From Marinobacterium weihaiense (GTDB lineage: Bacteria > Pseudomonadota > Gammaproteobacteria > Pseudomonadales > Balneatricaceae): a stretch of 64,000 nt of DNA. Where the stretch lies: positions 1 to 64,000 of the forward strand of contig NZ_JAHQZT010000002.1 in the NCBI RefSeq assembly GCF_019061305.1, read 5' to 3'. This document shows positions 27,759 through 37,145 of the stretch, piece after piece. The translations under genes and the position numbers were made by a program. Positions within the stretch are counted from its first letter, which is position 1, and every line of letters begins with the position of its first letter. A model generated the notes under the pieces. It was not told the DNA's origin. It saw only the letters and a list, made by a program, of their open reading frames with translations, and ran no database searches.

Positions 27759-28531
27759 TGCAACGTCTTTTTGTTGCAGATCTGCACCTCGATCACGAAC
27801 GCCCGGAGATCATCCGGGCGTTTGCCGTTTTTCTGCATGAAAAAGCCGCAGGTGCCGACGAATTGTATCTGCTGGGTGATATCTTTGAGGCTTGGATTGG
27901 TGACGATGCCGCACCAGACTATCTGCAGCCGCTCTATGACCAACTGGCCGCCTTGAGTGCCGCCGGTGTCAGCCTGTTCTTTCAACACGGCAACCGCGAC
28001 TTCCTGCTAGGCCAGGCTTTCGCTGAGCGTATTGGCGCACGGTTACTGCCAGAGCTGCATCACCTAACCACCATTCACGGCAAGACGCTGCTGTTGCATG
28101 GCGACCAGCTGTGCCTGGATGATGTTGATTACCAGGCCTTTCGCCGGCAGGTCCGCGACCCTGGCTGGCAATGCGACTTTCTTGACAAGCCCGTGGAAGA
28201 GCGCCTGGCCATTGCCCGCCAGCTGCGCGCCGCCAGCCAGGAACAAGGCGCCCAAAAGGCCGCCTATATCACCGATGTGACGCCGGCCGCCGTCAGCGAG
28301 CTCATGGTGAACGAAAGTGCCACGCTTATGATTCATGGCCACACCCATCGCCCTTGCCTGCACACGGACCAATCACCCGATGGCGGTGTCCGCATCGTGC
28401 TGGGTGACTGGGATACACACGGTTGGTATCTGGAAATGGATGAGGACGGCTGTCGTCAGTATGCGTTCAAGCTACCGACCGAGGGGCCTCTGGCACCAGT
28501 GCTTCAGGATTCGCTAGCAGCACCGCGCTAG
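27758..28531 (+). CDS. lpxH: UDP-2,3-diacylglucosamine diphosphatase
   Basis: LpxH cleaves UDP-2,3-diacylglucosamine to lipid X in lipid A synthesis, at the inner face of the cytoplasmic membrane. The 257-residue chain has the calcineurin-type metal ligands Asp8 and His10 (VADLHLD), Asp41 in LLGDIFEAWIGDD, HGNRDFLLG, LLHGDQLCLDD and IHGHTHRPCLH. It is longer than some homologues at the C-terminus. Its last 65 bases overlap the convergent miaE coding sequence. Confidence 0.95.
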   Translation: MQRLFVADLHLDHERPEIIRAFAVFLHEKAAGADELYLLGDIFEAWIGDDAAPDYLQPLYDQLAALSAAGVSLFFQHGNRDFLLGQAFAERIGARLLPELHHLTTIHGKTLLLHGDQLCLDDVDYQAFRRQVRDPGWQCDFLDKPVEERLAIARQLRAASQEQGAQKAAYITDVTPAAVSELMVNESATLMIHGHTHRPCLHTDQSPDGGVRIVLGDWDTHGWYLEMDEDGCRQYAFKLPTEGPLAPVLQDSLAAPR

Positions 28532-29132
28532 GCTTGCCACTGTGGAAGCGGAACTCGTCATCTTCCGACTGAATGAGCTCTGCCTCCAGCGCACGAAAAT
28601 GCTCGATACGGTCATCAATCGGCTCACCAGCATATTCCCGCGCCAGATGCAGGTAGTCCTGATAATGGCGCCCTTCCGATTTCAGCAGCGAGCGATAGAA
28701 CTTAGCCAGCTCATCATCCAATGAGGGTGCCAGTGCCGCAAAACGCTCGCAGGAACGCGCTTCGATCAGTGCACCAATGATCAGCACATCGACCAACCGC
28801 CCCGGCTCGGATGTCCGCACATCCTTGCGCAGGCCACCGGCATAGCGTGCCGGGCTCATGTGACCGTAGGCCAGACCACGCGCCTCCATCAGACCAAGTA
28901 CCTGTTCGAAGTGAATCAACTCCTCTCGCGCCAAGCGCGACATCTTGTTGAGCAGATCCGGTCGATCCACATAGCGAAACATCAGCGTCATCGCCGTGGA
29001 GGCCGCTTTTTTTTCACAATGGGCGTGATCAGTAAGCAAAATGTGCATTGCTTCGGGGCGAGCCGCCAGGTCCAGCCACTCTTGCGGTGTTTCAGAACCC
29101 AGGAAGGCTTTGATTTCGTCGAGAACTTCCAT
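28467..29132 (-). CDS. miaE: tRNA 2-methylthio-N6-isopentenyladenosine37 hydroxylase
   Basis: MiaE is a non-haem di-iron monooxygenase that hydroxylates the isopentenyl group of ms2i6A at position 37 of tRNA. The 221-residue helical protein has the iron ligands in CEKKAASTA, REELIHFEQVL, IEARSCERFAAL and SEGRHYQDYLHL. Length is slightly above the common 200. The 3' end overlaps lpxH in the opposite orientation. The ATG at 29132 has no strong ribosome site. Confidence 0.93.
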   Translation of the reverse strand: MEVLDEIKAFLGSETPQEWLDLAARPEAMHILLTDHAHCEKKAASTAMTLMFRYVDRPDLLNKMSRLAREELIHFEQVLGLMEARGLAYGHMSPARYAGGLRKDVRTSEPGRLVDVLIIGALIEARSCERFAALAPSLDDELAKFYRSLLKSEGRHYQDYLHLAREYAGEPIDDRIEHFRALEAELIQSEDDEFRFHSGKPSAVLLANPEALVPEAPRSVA

Positions 29133-29287
29133 TAAAAAGTCACTTCTGCAACGCCACCCGGAAAGCGCAACTTGTGCACCCCGATGTGGCTAAATTTCGT
29201 TTCGGTTGAGGCAATTTTACAAACTGCAGCCGGCAGGCACCACCGCAGTATGCAAAATGTCTCCATCAATGCCCCCGCGAGCTCATC

Positions 29288-29908
29288 ATGACCTTTGAAA
29301 GTGCTGTTTCCTTTTTCATTGCCGTATTCATCTTCGGCATTACTCCCGGCCCCGGCGTGTTCGCCATTCTGGCTCGTGCGCTGGTCAGCGGCGCGAGCAG
29401 TTGTATCCCGTTGTCGTTGGGTATGATCCTCAGCGACCTGTTGTACCTGGTCGCGGCCTGCCTGGGCCTAGCGGCCATTGCAACCCACTGGTCGGAGCTG
29501 TTTACCCTCGTCCGCATCCTCGGGGCCGCCTACCTGTTCTACCTTGCCTACCGGATGTGGACCGCGCCGGTCAGTGAAGATGCCATGGCCGCAAGTCGTT
29601 TCAGCCGCGCCGGCATGCTGGGCAGCTTCCTGCAGGGATTCCTGATTTCCGCGTCTAACCCCAAGGTCATACTGTTCTATATCGCTTTCCTGCCGACTTT
29701 CATGGACCTGAGCCTGCTCAGCCATGCCGATATCGCTCTGGCTTCGGTACTGACGCTGCTCAGCCTGATGGCCGCACTGATGACCATCGCAGCCTTTGCC
29801 GCCCGAGCTCGCAGCCTGTTCCGGTCGGAACGCGCGGTGCAACGACTCAACCGCAGCGCCGGCTCCATCATGGCCGGGGCCGGCGCTTACCTGGCACTGC
29901 GACACTGA
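29288..29908 (+). CDS. LysE/RhtB-family amino-acid exporter
   Basis: This membrane protein of 206 residues has about six hydrophobic segments. The family hallmark ITPGPGVFAILARALVSGA follows the first segment, and GFLISASNPKVILFYIAFLP lies in the middle. Members export amino acids or homoserine lactone. The gene stands alone between miaE and the TonB receptor; the ribosome site is weak (GAG). Confidence 0.9.
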   Translation: MTFESAVSFFIAVFIFGITPGPGVFAILARALVSGASSCIPLSLGMILSDLLYLVAACLGLAAIATHWSELFTLVRILGAAYLFYLAYRMWTAPVSEDAMAASRFSRAGMLGSFLQGFLISASNPKVILFYIAFLPTFMDLSLLSHADIALASVLTLLSLMAALMTIAAFAARARSLFRSERAVQRLNRSAGSIMAGAGAYLALRH

Positions 29909-30063
29909 CACATGCGCCGGTCTCGTGCCGGCTTTCAACAACTGCGACAATTTGCCGCGCGACACTGTGTCTCATCCCGTCCACGGGCGCTGTTTATTAT
30001 CATACCTCTCCCCTTCGTTAACAGCATGTAGCCGCTGTTTACAGCGACGAATCAGGAGCCTGG

Positions 30064-32313
30064 ATGAACAACGCACAAGGAACACCGCTTTTCACATTGG
30101 GTCGGCTGTCGACCGCTATTGCCTGCATCACCCTGGCGCAAGGTGCCAGCGCACAGGACACACCGCTGATTGTGGAAGCGCCGCTGCCCGACACCCCGCT
30201 GGAAAATGCCGCCCAGGTGACACCGGCCGTCGTGCAGCAGCTGCGCGCCGCGACCAATGACAGCGCCAGCCTATTGCGAGATGTGCCCGGCGTCAGCCTG
30301 AACGGAGCCGGCGGTGTCTCAAGCCTGCCCTCCATTCGTGGGCTGGCGGATGATCGCCTGCGCATCAAGGTGGATGGCACCGATTTGATTGCTGCCTGCC
30401 CCAACCACATGAATCCGCCCTTGTCCTATATCGAGCCCAGCCAGATTGGTCAGCTCAAGGTATTTGCCGGCATTACACCTGTCAGCGTGGGAGGCGATAG
30501 TATTGGCGGTACTGTCGTGGCTGACCGAGCCGAGCCCGAGTTTGCACGAGACGGCGAAGGCCGGCTAAACAAGGGAGAAGTGGGCGCATTCTACCGCAGC
30601 AACAATGACGCTATGGGCGGCAACGTCTCGGCGACCCATGCTTCTGAAAACCTCAGCATCCGCTATGACGGCGCCTGGAGCCAAGCCGATAATTATACGG
30701 CTGGCAGCGATTTCAAAACCTCGCCTGAAACCGGTCGACCTGGCCACACATTGCCACTCGATGAAGTCGGCTCCACGGCATACGAAACACAGAACCACAG
30801 CCTGAGCCTGGCATTCAGAAACGGGGACGACCTGTTCGAGGGCCGCCTGAGCGTTCAGGACATGCCCGAGCAGCTCTATCCAAACCAGCGCATGGACCTG
30901 CTCGACAATGAACAAACCTTGGCAAACCTGGCCTGGACCCGCCGCATGGAGTGGGGCATGCTGAAAGCGCGCGCCTACCATGAAGACGTTGACCACTACA
31001 TGGACTTCGGTGCCGACAAGCGCTACTGGTACGGCGCCCTGTCGGGCCCCGGCAACCCGTGCAGCCCGATCGGCTTCATGGTGGATGGCCGCGACCAGAC
31101 CTGCGCTGCCGGCATGCCGATGTATTCGGAAAGCGCCAACACCGGCCTCTCACTGAAAGCGGATATCGATTTGAGCACGGATGACCTCTTGCGCCTGGGT
31201 GCCGAGTATCAGCGTTACCGGCTGGACGACTACTGGACCGCTTCGGGTGGCGGCATGGGACCCAACACCTTCCAGAACGTAAACAACGGCCAGCGTGACC
31301 GTACTGCCTTGTTTGCCGAGCTGGAAGCACGCCACACCGACCAGTGGCTGACACTGACGGGGATCCGCTACGAGCGTGTCGACATGGACGCCGATCGTGT
31401 TCACGGCTACAGCATGATGGCAGGCCAGGCTGCTGAAACCGCCGCGTTCAATGCCAGCGACCGCAGCCAGACCGACCATAATATCGATCTGACCGCATTG
31501 GCCCGTTACCGCCACAGCGACAACCTCGATATCGAGCTGGGCCTGGCACGCAAGGTACGTTCCCCCAACCTGTACGAACGCTATACCTGGTCAAGCTGGC
31601 CCATGGCGGCAACCATGAACAACTTCGTCGGCGACGGCAACGGCTACCTGGGGGACATCGAACTGAACCCCGAGGTCGCCTACACCGCCTCTGCCCGTTT
31701 TGACTGGCATGCACAGGACCGCCGCTGGTTTGTCACGGCGACCCCCTTCTATACGCACGTCAATGATTATATCGACGCCGTCCAGCGCCCTGGCTGGCAG
31801 GCCGATCAGTTCAATGTATTGCAATATGACAACCAAGACGCCCGCCTCTACGGCATCGACTTGGCCATGCAAATGCCGCTGGCCAGCACTGACTGGGGCG
31901 ACTGGGGCCTGCAGGGCGTGATCAACTACACCAATGGCCAGAACCGCGATACCGGTGATGACCTTTACAACATCATGCCCTTGAACGGCCGATTCACCCT
32001 GACACATCGCCAAGCGGGCTGGGATAACGCCGTTGAATGGGTCGTGGTGGATGAGAAGGACAGCGTCTCGGATGTGCGCAACGAGCTTCAGACCGACGGG
32101 TACAGCCTGATCAACCTGCGTGCCAGTCACAGCTGGCAACAGACACGGTTGGACTTCGGTATCGAAAATCTGTTTGACCGGGGCTACGCCCTGCCCACCG
32201 GTGGCGTTTATACTGGCCAGGGACGCACCATGTCGATGAATGGCATCCCCTGGGGCATTGCTGTTCCCGGCATGGGGCGCTCGGCTTATGTCGGGGTCAA
32301 AGTGACGTTCTGA
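30064..32313 (+). CDS. TonB-dependent outer-membrane receptor, probable metal (copper?) type
   Basis: This 749-residue receptor has a signal peptide (cleavage after GASAQ near residue 30), a plug domain at about 50-160 (SASLLRDVPGVSLNGAGGVS, LPSIRGLADDRLRIKVDGTD) and a beta-barrel ending in VGVKVTF with the terminal Phe. The plug has an unusual CPNHMNPPLSYI segment. The cysteine, histidine and methionine there recall the RMDPPTAYI segment of OprC/NosA-type copper receptors, so a metal ligand is plausible, but this is inference. No TonB box is obvious. AGGAG lies six bases before the ATG. No energiser or inner-membrane transporter gene is adjacent. Confidence 0.85.
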   Translation: MNNAQGTPLFTLGRLSTAIACITLAQGASAQDTPLIVEAPLPDTPLENAAQVTPAVVQQLRAATNDSASLLRDVPGVSLNGAGGVSSLPSIRGLADDRLRIKVDGTDLIAACPNHMNPPLSYIEPSQIGQLKVFAGITPVSVGGDSIGGTVVADRAEPEFARDGEGRLNKGEVGAFYRSNNDAMGGNVSATHASENLSIRYDGAWSQADNYTAGSDFKTSPETGRPGHTLPLDEVGSTAYETQNHSLSLAFRNGDDLFEGRLSVQDMPEQLYPNQRMDLLDNEQTLANLAWTRRMEWGMLKARAYHEDVDHYMDFGADKRYWYGALSGPGNPCSPIGFMVDGRDQTCAAGMPMYSESANTGLSLKADIDLSTDDLLRLGAEYQRYRLDDYWTASGGGMGPNTFQNVNNGQRDRTALFAELEARHTDQWLTLTGIRYERVDMDADRVHGYSMMAGQAAETAAFNASDRSQTDHNIDLTALARYRHSDNLDIELGLARKVRSPNLYERYTWSSWPMAATMNNFVGDGNGYLGDIELNPEVAYTASARFDWHAQDRRWFVTATPFYTHVNDYIDAVQRPGWQADQFNVLQYDNQDARLYGIDLAMQMPLASTDWGDWGLQGVINYTNGQNRDTGDDLYNIMPLNGRFTLTHRQAGWDNAVEWVVVDEKDSVSDVRNELQTDGYSLINLRASHSWQQTRLDFGIENLFDRGYALPTGGVYTGQGRTMSMNGIPWGIAVPGMGRSAYVGVKVTF

Positions 32314-32383
32314 TTCAGTGACCTGACTGCTGCTCGACCGGCACTGCCAAAGTGAGGGGCGAGCAGCACGCTCAAGGGGTCAA

Positions 32384-33223
32384 TCAACGAAAGTCATCCG
32401 CACCATGACGCTCCGGCACCTGCTGGGACTCATCCCCCCAGGTGCGGTTGACGCGTCGCCCACGCTGCACGGCCGGGCGCGCATCAATCGCTTTTGCCCA
32501 ACGCTGTACGTGGGTATAGGTGTCAACCTGCAGGAACTCGGCTGCATCATACAGGCGGCCCAGCACCAGCGCGCCATACCAAGGCCAGATCGCCATATCC
32601 GCGATGGTATAGGCATCACCCGCCACGTACTCACGCTCGGCCAACAAGCGGTCCAGCACATCCAACTGACGCTTGGTTTCCATGGCATAACGGTCAATCG
32701 GATATTGCTGCTTGTCGGGCGCATAGGCGTAAAAATGCCCGAAGCCACCCCCAACGAAGGGCGCACTGCCCATCTGCCAAAATAGCCAATTCAGCGTCTC
32801 CGTACGGCCGGCCACACCCTGAGGCAGAAAGGCACCAAACTTTTCGGCCAGATACAACAAAATGGAACCGGACTCGAACACCGGCAGCGGCGGCGTCTGG
32901 CTACAATCCAGCAGCGCTGGAATCTTGGAGTTGGGATTGATCTCGGTAAACCCGCTGCCGAACTGGTCACCTTCGCCAATGCGAATCAGCCAGGCGTCAT
33001 ATTCCGCATCTGAATGCCCCAGCGCCAGCAACTCTTCCAGCATGATGGTCACCTTGACACCGTTGGGCGTCCCCAGCGAATACAGCTGCAGCGGATGTTC
33101 TCCCTTCGGCAACACCTGCTCGTGCGTAGCCCCTGCGACCGGGCGGTTGGTACTGGCAAATTGACCGCCACTGGGCTGCTCCCAGGTCCAGACCTTTGGC
33201 GGTACCCAATTGGAACCCGACAT
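32384..33223 (-). CDS. yghU: Glutathione S-transferase-like disulfide-bond oxidoreductase (YghU)
   Basis: This 279-residue protein of the Nu-class GST family reduces disulfides with two glutathiones. It carries the long N-terminal arm (VPPKVWTWEQPSGGQFASTN), a thioredoxin-fold part with LYSLGTPNGVKVTIMLEEL in which TPNG replaces a catalytic cysteine, and EINPNSKIPALLD with the cis-proline. GGGAG precedes the ATG at a good distance. It is divergent from the luciferase-like gene. Confidence 0.92.
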   Translation of the reverse strand: MSGSNWVPPKVWTWEQPSGGQFASTNRPVAGATHEQVLPKGEHPLQLYSLGTPNGVKVTIMLEELLALGHSDAEYDAWLIRIGEGDQFGSGFTEINPNSKIPALLDCSQTPPLPVFESGSILLYLAEKFGAFLPQGVAGRTETLNWLFWQMGSAPFVGGGFGHFYAYAPDKQQYPIDRYAMETKRQLDVLDRLLAEREYVAGDAYTIADMAIWPWYGALVLGRLYDAAEFLQVDTYTHVQRWAKAIDARPAVQRGRRVNRTWGDESQQVPERHGADDFR

Positions 33224-33368
33224 ATGCTACTCCCGTTGGAATGAAACAATTAGTCTGGCTTCTGACCCATGCCAAAGGCAAGGGTTCCACGACGTCACAG
33301 CGGGTTAGCCATGGATTGAACCCACAGGCACATATAGTTAATATATTAAGTTAATAAAGGAGATCCGA

Positions 33369-34376
33369 ATGAACATCAAGCTGTCTGTTGTCGACCAGTC
33401 ACCGGTCCATGGCTCCCACGCCAAGATTGAAGCCCCCCGTCTTACCGTTGAACTTGCACAGCTATGTGACAGCCTGGGCTACCACCGCTTCTGGGTGGCC
33501 GAGCACCACGATAGCGTTCATTTCGCCAACCCCTGCCCCGAAATCATGGTCGCCAGCATTGCCAGCGTCACCGAGCGCATCCGCGTCGGCAGTGGCGGTG
33601 TCATGCTGTCTCACTACAGCCCGCTGAAAGTTGCTGAATGCTTCAAGATGATGGCCACCCTGCACCCGGACCGTATTGATCTGGGCGTAGGACGTGCACC
33701 GGGTGGTACCGGGCTGACCTCGCATGCGCTGGCGTTCCCGCATGAACCACACCACGGTGACCTATACGCGCACCAGGCGCAGATGCTGGAAGGCTTCGTC
33801 AACGGTACCCTGCCGGCTGACAGCCCCTACAGCACGATCAAGGTACTGCCGGACAGCTCACCCAAGCCGCAGCTGTGGATGCTGGGTTCCAGCGGTGGCA
33901 GTGCAGGCTTGGCCGGGCACCTCGGCTACAACCTGGCCCTGGCACGCTTTATCGACCCGGACAACTGCAACCCGGCCATCTTTGACAGCTATGCGGAAGC
34001 GTGGAAAAAGGCCGGACATACAGGCGAGCCGAACAGGATGCTGGCCATCGCCTGTATCTGTGCGGAAACGGAAGAAGAAGCCAAACTACGCGCCGGCACG
34101 GCCGTGTACCGCAAGCTGGCGGCCCAGATGGGACAACGTGAAGACTTTCTGACGCCTGAGCAGGTCCAGGATCGCTACAAGGCCATGTCCACCTCCGAAC
34201 AGGCCTTCTATGACCATATTCTCAAGGGCTACACCGTGGGCACACCGGATCAGTGCTGGCAGGAGATCGAAAGCCTGGCATATCAGTTCTACTGTGACGA
34301 GGTATCAACCGTAACAGTCACCCACAGCCATCACGACCGGATGGACAGCTATCGCCTGCTGGCCAAGCATCTGTAA
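33369..34376 (+). CDS. Luciferase-like (LLM) flavin-dependent oxidoreductase
   Basis: This 335-residue TIM-barrel enzyme of the bacterial luciferase family belongs to the YhbW type. The MNIKLSVVDQSPVH start, RFWVAEHHDSVHFANPCPEI, and RIRVGSGGVMLSHYSPLKVAE with the FMN-phosphate region are typical. It would use FMNH2 supplied by a reductase to oxidise an unknown substrate. AGGAG stands upstream of the ATG, after an AT-rich stretch around 33335-33355. Confidence 0.9.
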   Translation: MNIKLSVVDQSPVHGSHAKIEAPRLTVELAQLCDSLGYHRFWVAEHHDSVHFANPCPEIMVASIASVTERIRVGSGGVMLSHYSPLKVAECFKMMATLHPDRIDLGVGRAPGGTGLTSHALAFPHEPHHGDLYAHQAQMLEGFVNGTLPADSPYSTIKVLPDSSPKPQLWMLGSSGGSAGLAGHLGYNLALARFIDPDNCNPAIFDSYAEAWKKAGHTGEPNRMLAIACICAETEEEAKLRAGTAVYRKLAAQMGQREDFLTPEQVQDRYKAMSTSEQAFYDHILKGYTVGTPDQCWQEIESLAYQFYCDEVSTVTVTHSHHDRMDSYRLLAKHL

Positions 34377-34392
34377 GCGTGCATTTCCCCGA

Positions 34393-34423
34393 GGGGCAGC
34401 CCGGCCAAAGCCGGTGTTGCCCC
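34393..34423. terminator. Hairpin between convergent LLM and cvfB genes
   Basis: GGGGCA (34393-34398) and CCGGC (34401-34405) pair with GCCGG (34410-34414) and TGCCCC (34418-34423). The structure is symmetric and could stop transcription from both sides, but has no U tract. Confidence 0.45.
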
Positions 34424-34436
34424 ACCCCTGGCAGGC

Positions 34437-35267
34437 TCAGTCCTGCAGATGAATCCCATCGGCGTCCTGCCGAATGCGCCCGGCCTTCATCAGCTGACCG
34501 ATGGCCATCTTGTAAGCCTTTTTGCTCACCCCGAAGGTTTCACGAATGGCGTCCGGATCACTCTTGTCCCCCAGCGGACAGAAGCCGTTGCGCGTCTCCA
34601 GGTATTTCAGCACCTGCTGCGCCAGCGGGTCGATGCGACCATAGCCAGGCTTTTCCAGCATCACGTCGATCTTGCCGTCTTCATCGCGCACCTGCTTGAT
34701 AAACCCGGACAGGCGCTGCCCCGGACGCACCGGGCGATGGATATCCTGCGTGTGCAGCAACCCCAGGGCCCGGTTGTCGATAATCACCTGGTAGCCGATC
34801 TCGGTGGGTCGAACCACCAGCAGCTCGACCAGCTGCCCCTGGCGATAGTCCTCGCCGGACTCCAGGTGTTTTTCGAGCTTGGCCGTGGCCGCGATACGGC
34901 CGGTATTGTCCAGATAGACGAACACGGTGACGTAATCGCCTGGCTGCAACGGCCTGACCTGCTCATTGAAGGGCAGAAACAGATCCTTGGGCAGCCCCCA
35001 ATCCAGAAACGCCCCAACCTTGTTGACATCCACCACCTTCAGGCTGGCAAATTGCCCAACCTGTACACGGGGGCGGCGCAGGGTCGCCACCGGCATATCG
35101 TCCGAGTCCAGGTATACAAACACCTGCAGGCTGTCGCCCGTGCGCGCTCCTTCAGGCACTTCCGAACGCGGCAATAAAATGCCCCCCTCAGCTCCCCCCT
35201 GCAGATACACGCCAAAGTCGGCTTCACGTATCACTTTCAGCTTGTTGAATTGCCCTGTTTCGGCCAT
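34437..35267 (-). CDS. CvfB/YitL-like S1-domain RNA-binding protein
   Basis: This 276-residue protein has three S1-like beta-barrel repeats and a C-terminal winged helix. The barrels show as NKLKVIREADFGVYLQGG, SLKVVDVNKVGAFLDWGLPK and a third near GFIKQVRDEDGKIDVMLEKP. The winged helix begins YLETRNGFCPLGDKSDPDAI and ends FGVSKKAYKMAIGQLMKAGR. CvfB in Staphylococcus affects virulence-gene RNA; the role in Gram-negatives is unknown. It starts after GGTAGTGC. Confidence 0.88.
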   Translation of the reverse strand: MAETGQFNKLKVIREADFGVYLQGGAEGGILLPRSEVPEGARTGDSLQVFVYLDSDDMPVATLRRPRVQVGQFASLKVVDVNKVGAFLDWGLPKDLFLPFNEQVRPLQPGDYVTVFVYLDNTGRIAATAKLEKHLESGEDYRQGQLVELLVVRPTEIGYQVIIDNRALGLLHTQDIHRPVRPGQRLSGFIKQVRDEDGKIDVMLEKPGYGRIDPLAQQVLKYLETRNGFCPLGDKSDPDAIRETFGVSKKAYKMAIGQLMKAGRIRQDADGIHLQD

Positions 35268-35323
35268 GCACTACCCCGTTATCAGGCTACAAAGTTGCCG
35301 GTGCCCGCAGGCGCCGCAGAATC

Positions 35324-35347
35324 AAAAAAGGCACCTCAAAGGTGCCT
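35324..35347 (-). terminator. Intrinsic terminator of the diguanylate cyclase gene
   Basis: AGGCACC at 35329-35335 pairs with GGTGCCT at 35341-35347. On the minus strand a run of T follows. It lies 28 bases after the cyclase stop. Confidence 0.85.
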
Positions 35348-35374
35348 GTTGCAGTATACCCGAGATTGCTTCCA

Positions 35375-36919
35375 TCATGCCCCTGCCGAGTGACCCTCAT
35401 ACAGGCAAACCCGGTTACGACCGGCTTCTTTTGCCTGATACATGGCCTCATCCGCCAGCCGCAACAGGCTGGCCTGGCTTTTGGCTTCCCCCTTGAACAG
35501 CAGCACGCCAATACTGGAGGTGCAGCAATGTTCAATGCGCTTGCCAGCCCAGGACGTGCACGGAACAGACAGCATAAATGGCTGAGCAACTACACGGCGC
35601 ACATCCTCAGCAATGGCCAATGCCTGCTCCCGCGCCTCCTCCACATTTTCACTGAGGCCATCCACCACCACCACGAACTCGTCTCCCCCCAGCCGTGCCA
35701 CGGTATCCGTGCGACGCATTACGCCCTGCAGACGGTGCGCCAACTCCTTGAGCAACAGATCACCTACTTCATGCCCGAAACGATCATTCAGCGGCTTGAA
35801 GTTATCAAGGTCCAGTAGCATCAACGCACCGCTACCGCCGGCCCCGCGCACGGTAGCAAGCGCATACTGCAGGCGCTCATCCAGCAGACGTCGGTTTGGT
35901 AAACCCGTTAGCACGTCGTAGAACGCAAGCTTGCGAATGGTCTGTTCGGCACGGGTTTTCTCGATGGCAATACTGACCAGACGCGCAGCATGCTCGATCA
36001 GATTGATCTCAGCGCCAGTCGGCACTGCAGGTGTACGATGATAAATGGCAAAGGTACCCAAAACCTCGCCGCTGCTGGAACGTACCGGCTGGGACCAGCA
36101 GGCAGCCAGGTCGGTCTGCTTGATCAGGTCCGCAACACACTGCCAGTAAGGATGGGTCGCCAGATTCTCCACGACCACACGCTTTCCGGTACTGGCGGCG
36201 GTACCACAGGAGCCCACCCCCTCCGCGATAGGGGTACCATTGATGGCCTCGGTGTAAAACACAGGCAAACTGCCGGAAGCGGCGCTGAACAGCTCTGTAC
36301 CCTCATCATTGGCCAGCATGATGCCACAGGCCATGTGTGGGTGGAGCGCTTCAATCCCGCTCACCACCACCTGTAACAATGGTTGCAGCTCGGCACCTGC
36401 TGCCAGCATCTCCAGAATATGGCTGCGAAAACGCTCGAAATCCTCCGCCTGCTTGCGCTGGGAAATATCGACGATCAACCCCAGCATGCCACCGCCCATC
36501 CCCTCACCAAGACTGAAGGTCTTGCGCTGATAAAGCACAGTACGCAGCGAACCATCGACAAAAGGCAGTTCAATTTCTTCACGGGTTTCACCACGTGCTT
36601 TCAACAGGTCACAGTCGTCCTGCTGAAAACGGGTCCGCATGGAAAGCGGCAAGTACTCCAGATCGAGCACTGTCTTGCCAATAAAATCATCCCGATCAAT
36701 TCCGAACGCCATTTCATATGCCCGGTTACAGGCAATGAAAACAGCGTGGTCATCCTTGACGAAAATAGGGTTGGGCAAGGCATCCAGAAACGCGGCAAAG
36801 AGCCTGAGCTGCTTTTGTAGGTCCTGCTCACGCTGTGCAATTGTGCCCAGTAGGGCCGTGATCTCATTGGTGCGATGCACCAGAACATTTGCCATACCTT
36901 CGGCAGAGGAATCATCCAT
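35375..36919 (-). CDS. PAS-GAF-GGDEF diguanylate cyclase
   Basis: This 514-residue soluble enzyme makes cyclic di-GMP. A short coiled coil is followed by a PAS domain at about 38-158 (DALPNPIFVKDDHAVFIACN). A GAF domain lies at about 165-320 (GSCGTAASTGKRVVVENL, DLAACWSQPVRSSSGEVLGTF), and a GGDEF domain at about 335-510. The active-site motif RLGGDEF is near residue 411, and RRTD five residues ahead of it is a complete inhibitory I-site, so the enzyme should be active and product-inhibited. There is no membrane segment. ATG at 36919 has a weak ribosome site; the internal ATG nine codons on is an alternative. Confidence 0.92.
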   Translation of the reverse strand: MDDSSAEGMANVLVHRTNEITALLGTIAQREQDLQKQLRLFAAFLDALPNPIFVKDDHAVFIACNRAYEMAFGIDRDDFIGKTVLDLEYLPLSMRTRFQQDDCDLLKARGETREEIELPFVDGSLRTVLYQRKTFSLGEGMGGGMLGLIVDISQRKQAEDFERFRSHILEMLAAGAELQPLLQVVVSGIEALHPHMACGIMLANDEGTELFSAASGSLPVFYTEAINGTPIAEGVGSCGTAASTGKRVVVENLATHPYWQCVADLIKQTDLAACWSQPVRSSSGEVLGTFAIYHRTPAVPTGAEINLIEHAARLVSIAIEKTRAEQTIRKLAFYDVLTGLPNRRLLDERLQYALATVRGAGGSGALMLLDLDNFKPLNDRFGHEVGDLLLKELAHRLQGVMRRTDTVARLGGDEFVVVVDGLSENVEEAREQALAIAEDVRRVVAQPFMLSVPCTSWAGKRIEHCCTSSIGVLLFKGEAKSQASLLRLADEAMYQAKEAGRNRVCLYEGHSAGA

Positions 36920-37145
36920 AACAATCAGCCATTCAAACCGGAACCAGCATGCTCGGTATTTTGGTTGTCATATTAAGCAACAGCTCCATCAGACACAAAT
37001 GATTTACATGGGTTCCCACTCCTCGGCCGTGACAAAACGTCGCAACCGCTTCAACCGGGTGTCACAGCCGACGACACTTGCAAGCCACTCCCTCGCCCCC
37101 ATTAAGTGAAGACTGCATTCATCTGATCAACCGGAGTCAACCCCG

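Noticed and set aside
30064-32313. Cobalamin riboswitch and BtuB-type receptor
   Set aside because: The 155-base upstream region shows no B12-box-like element, and the plug motif points to a metal rather than a corrinoid.
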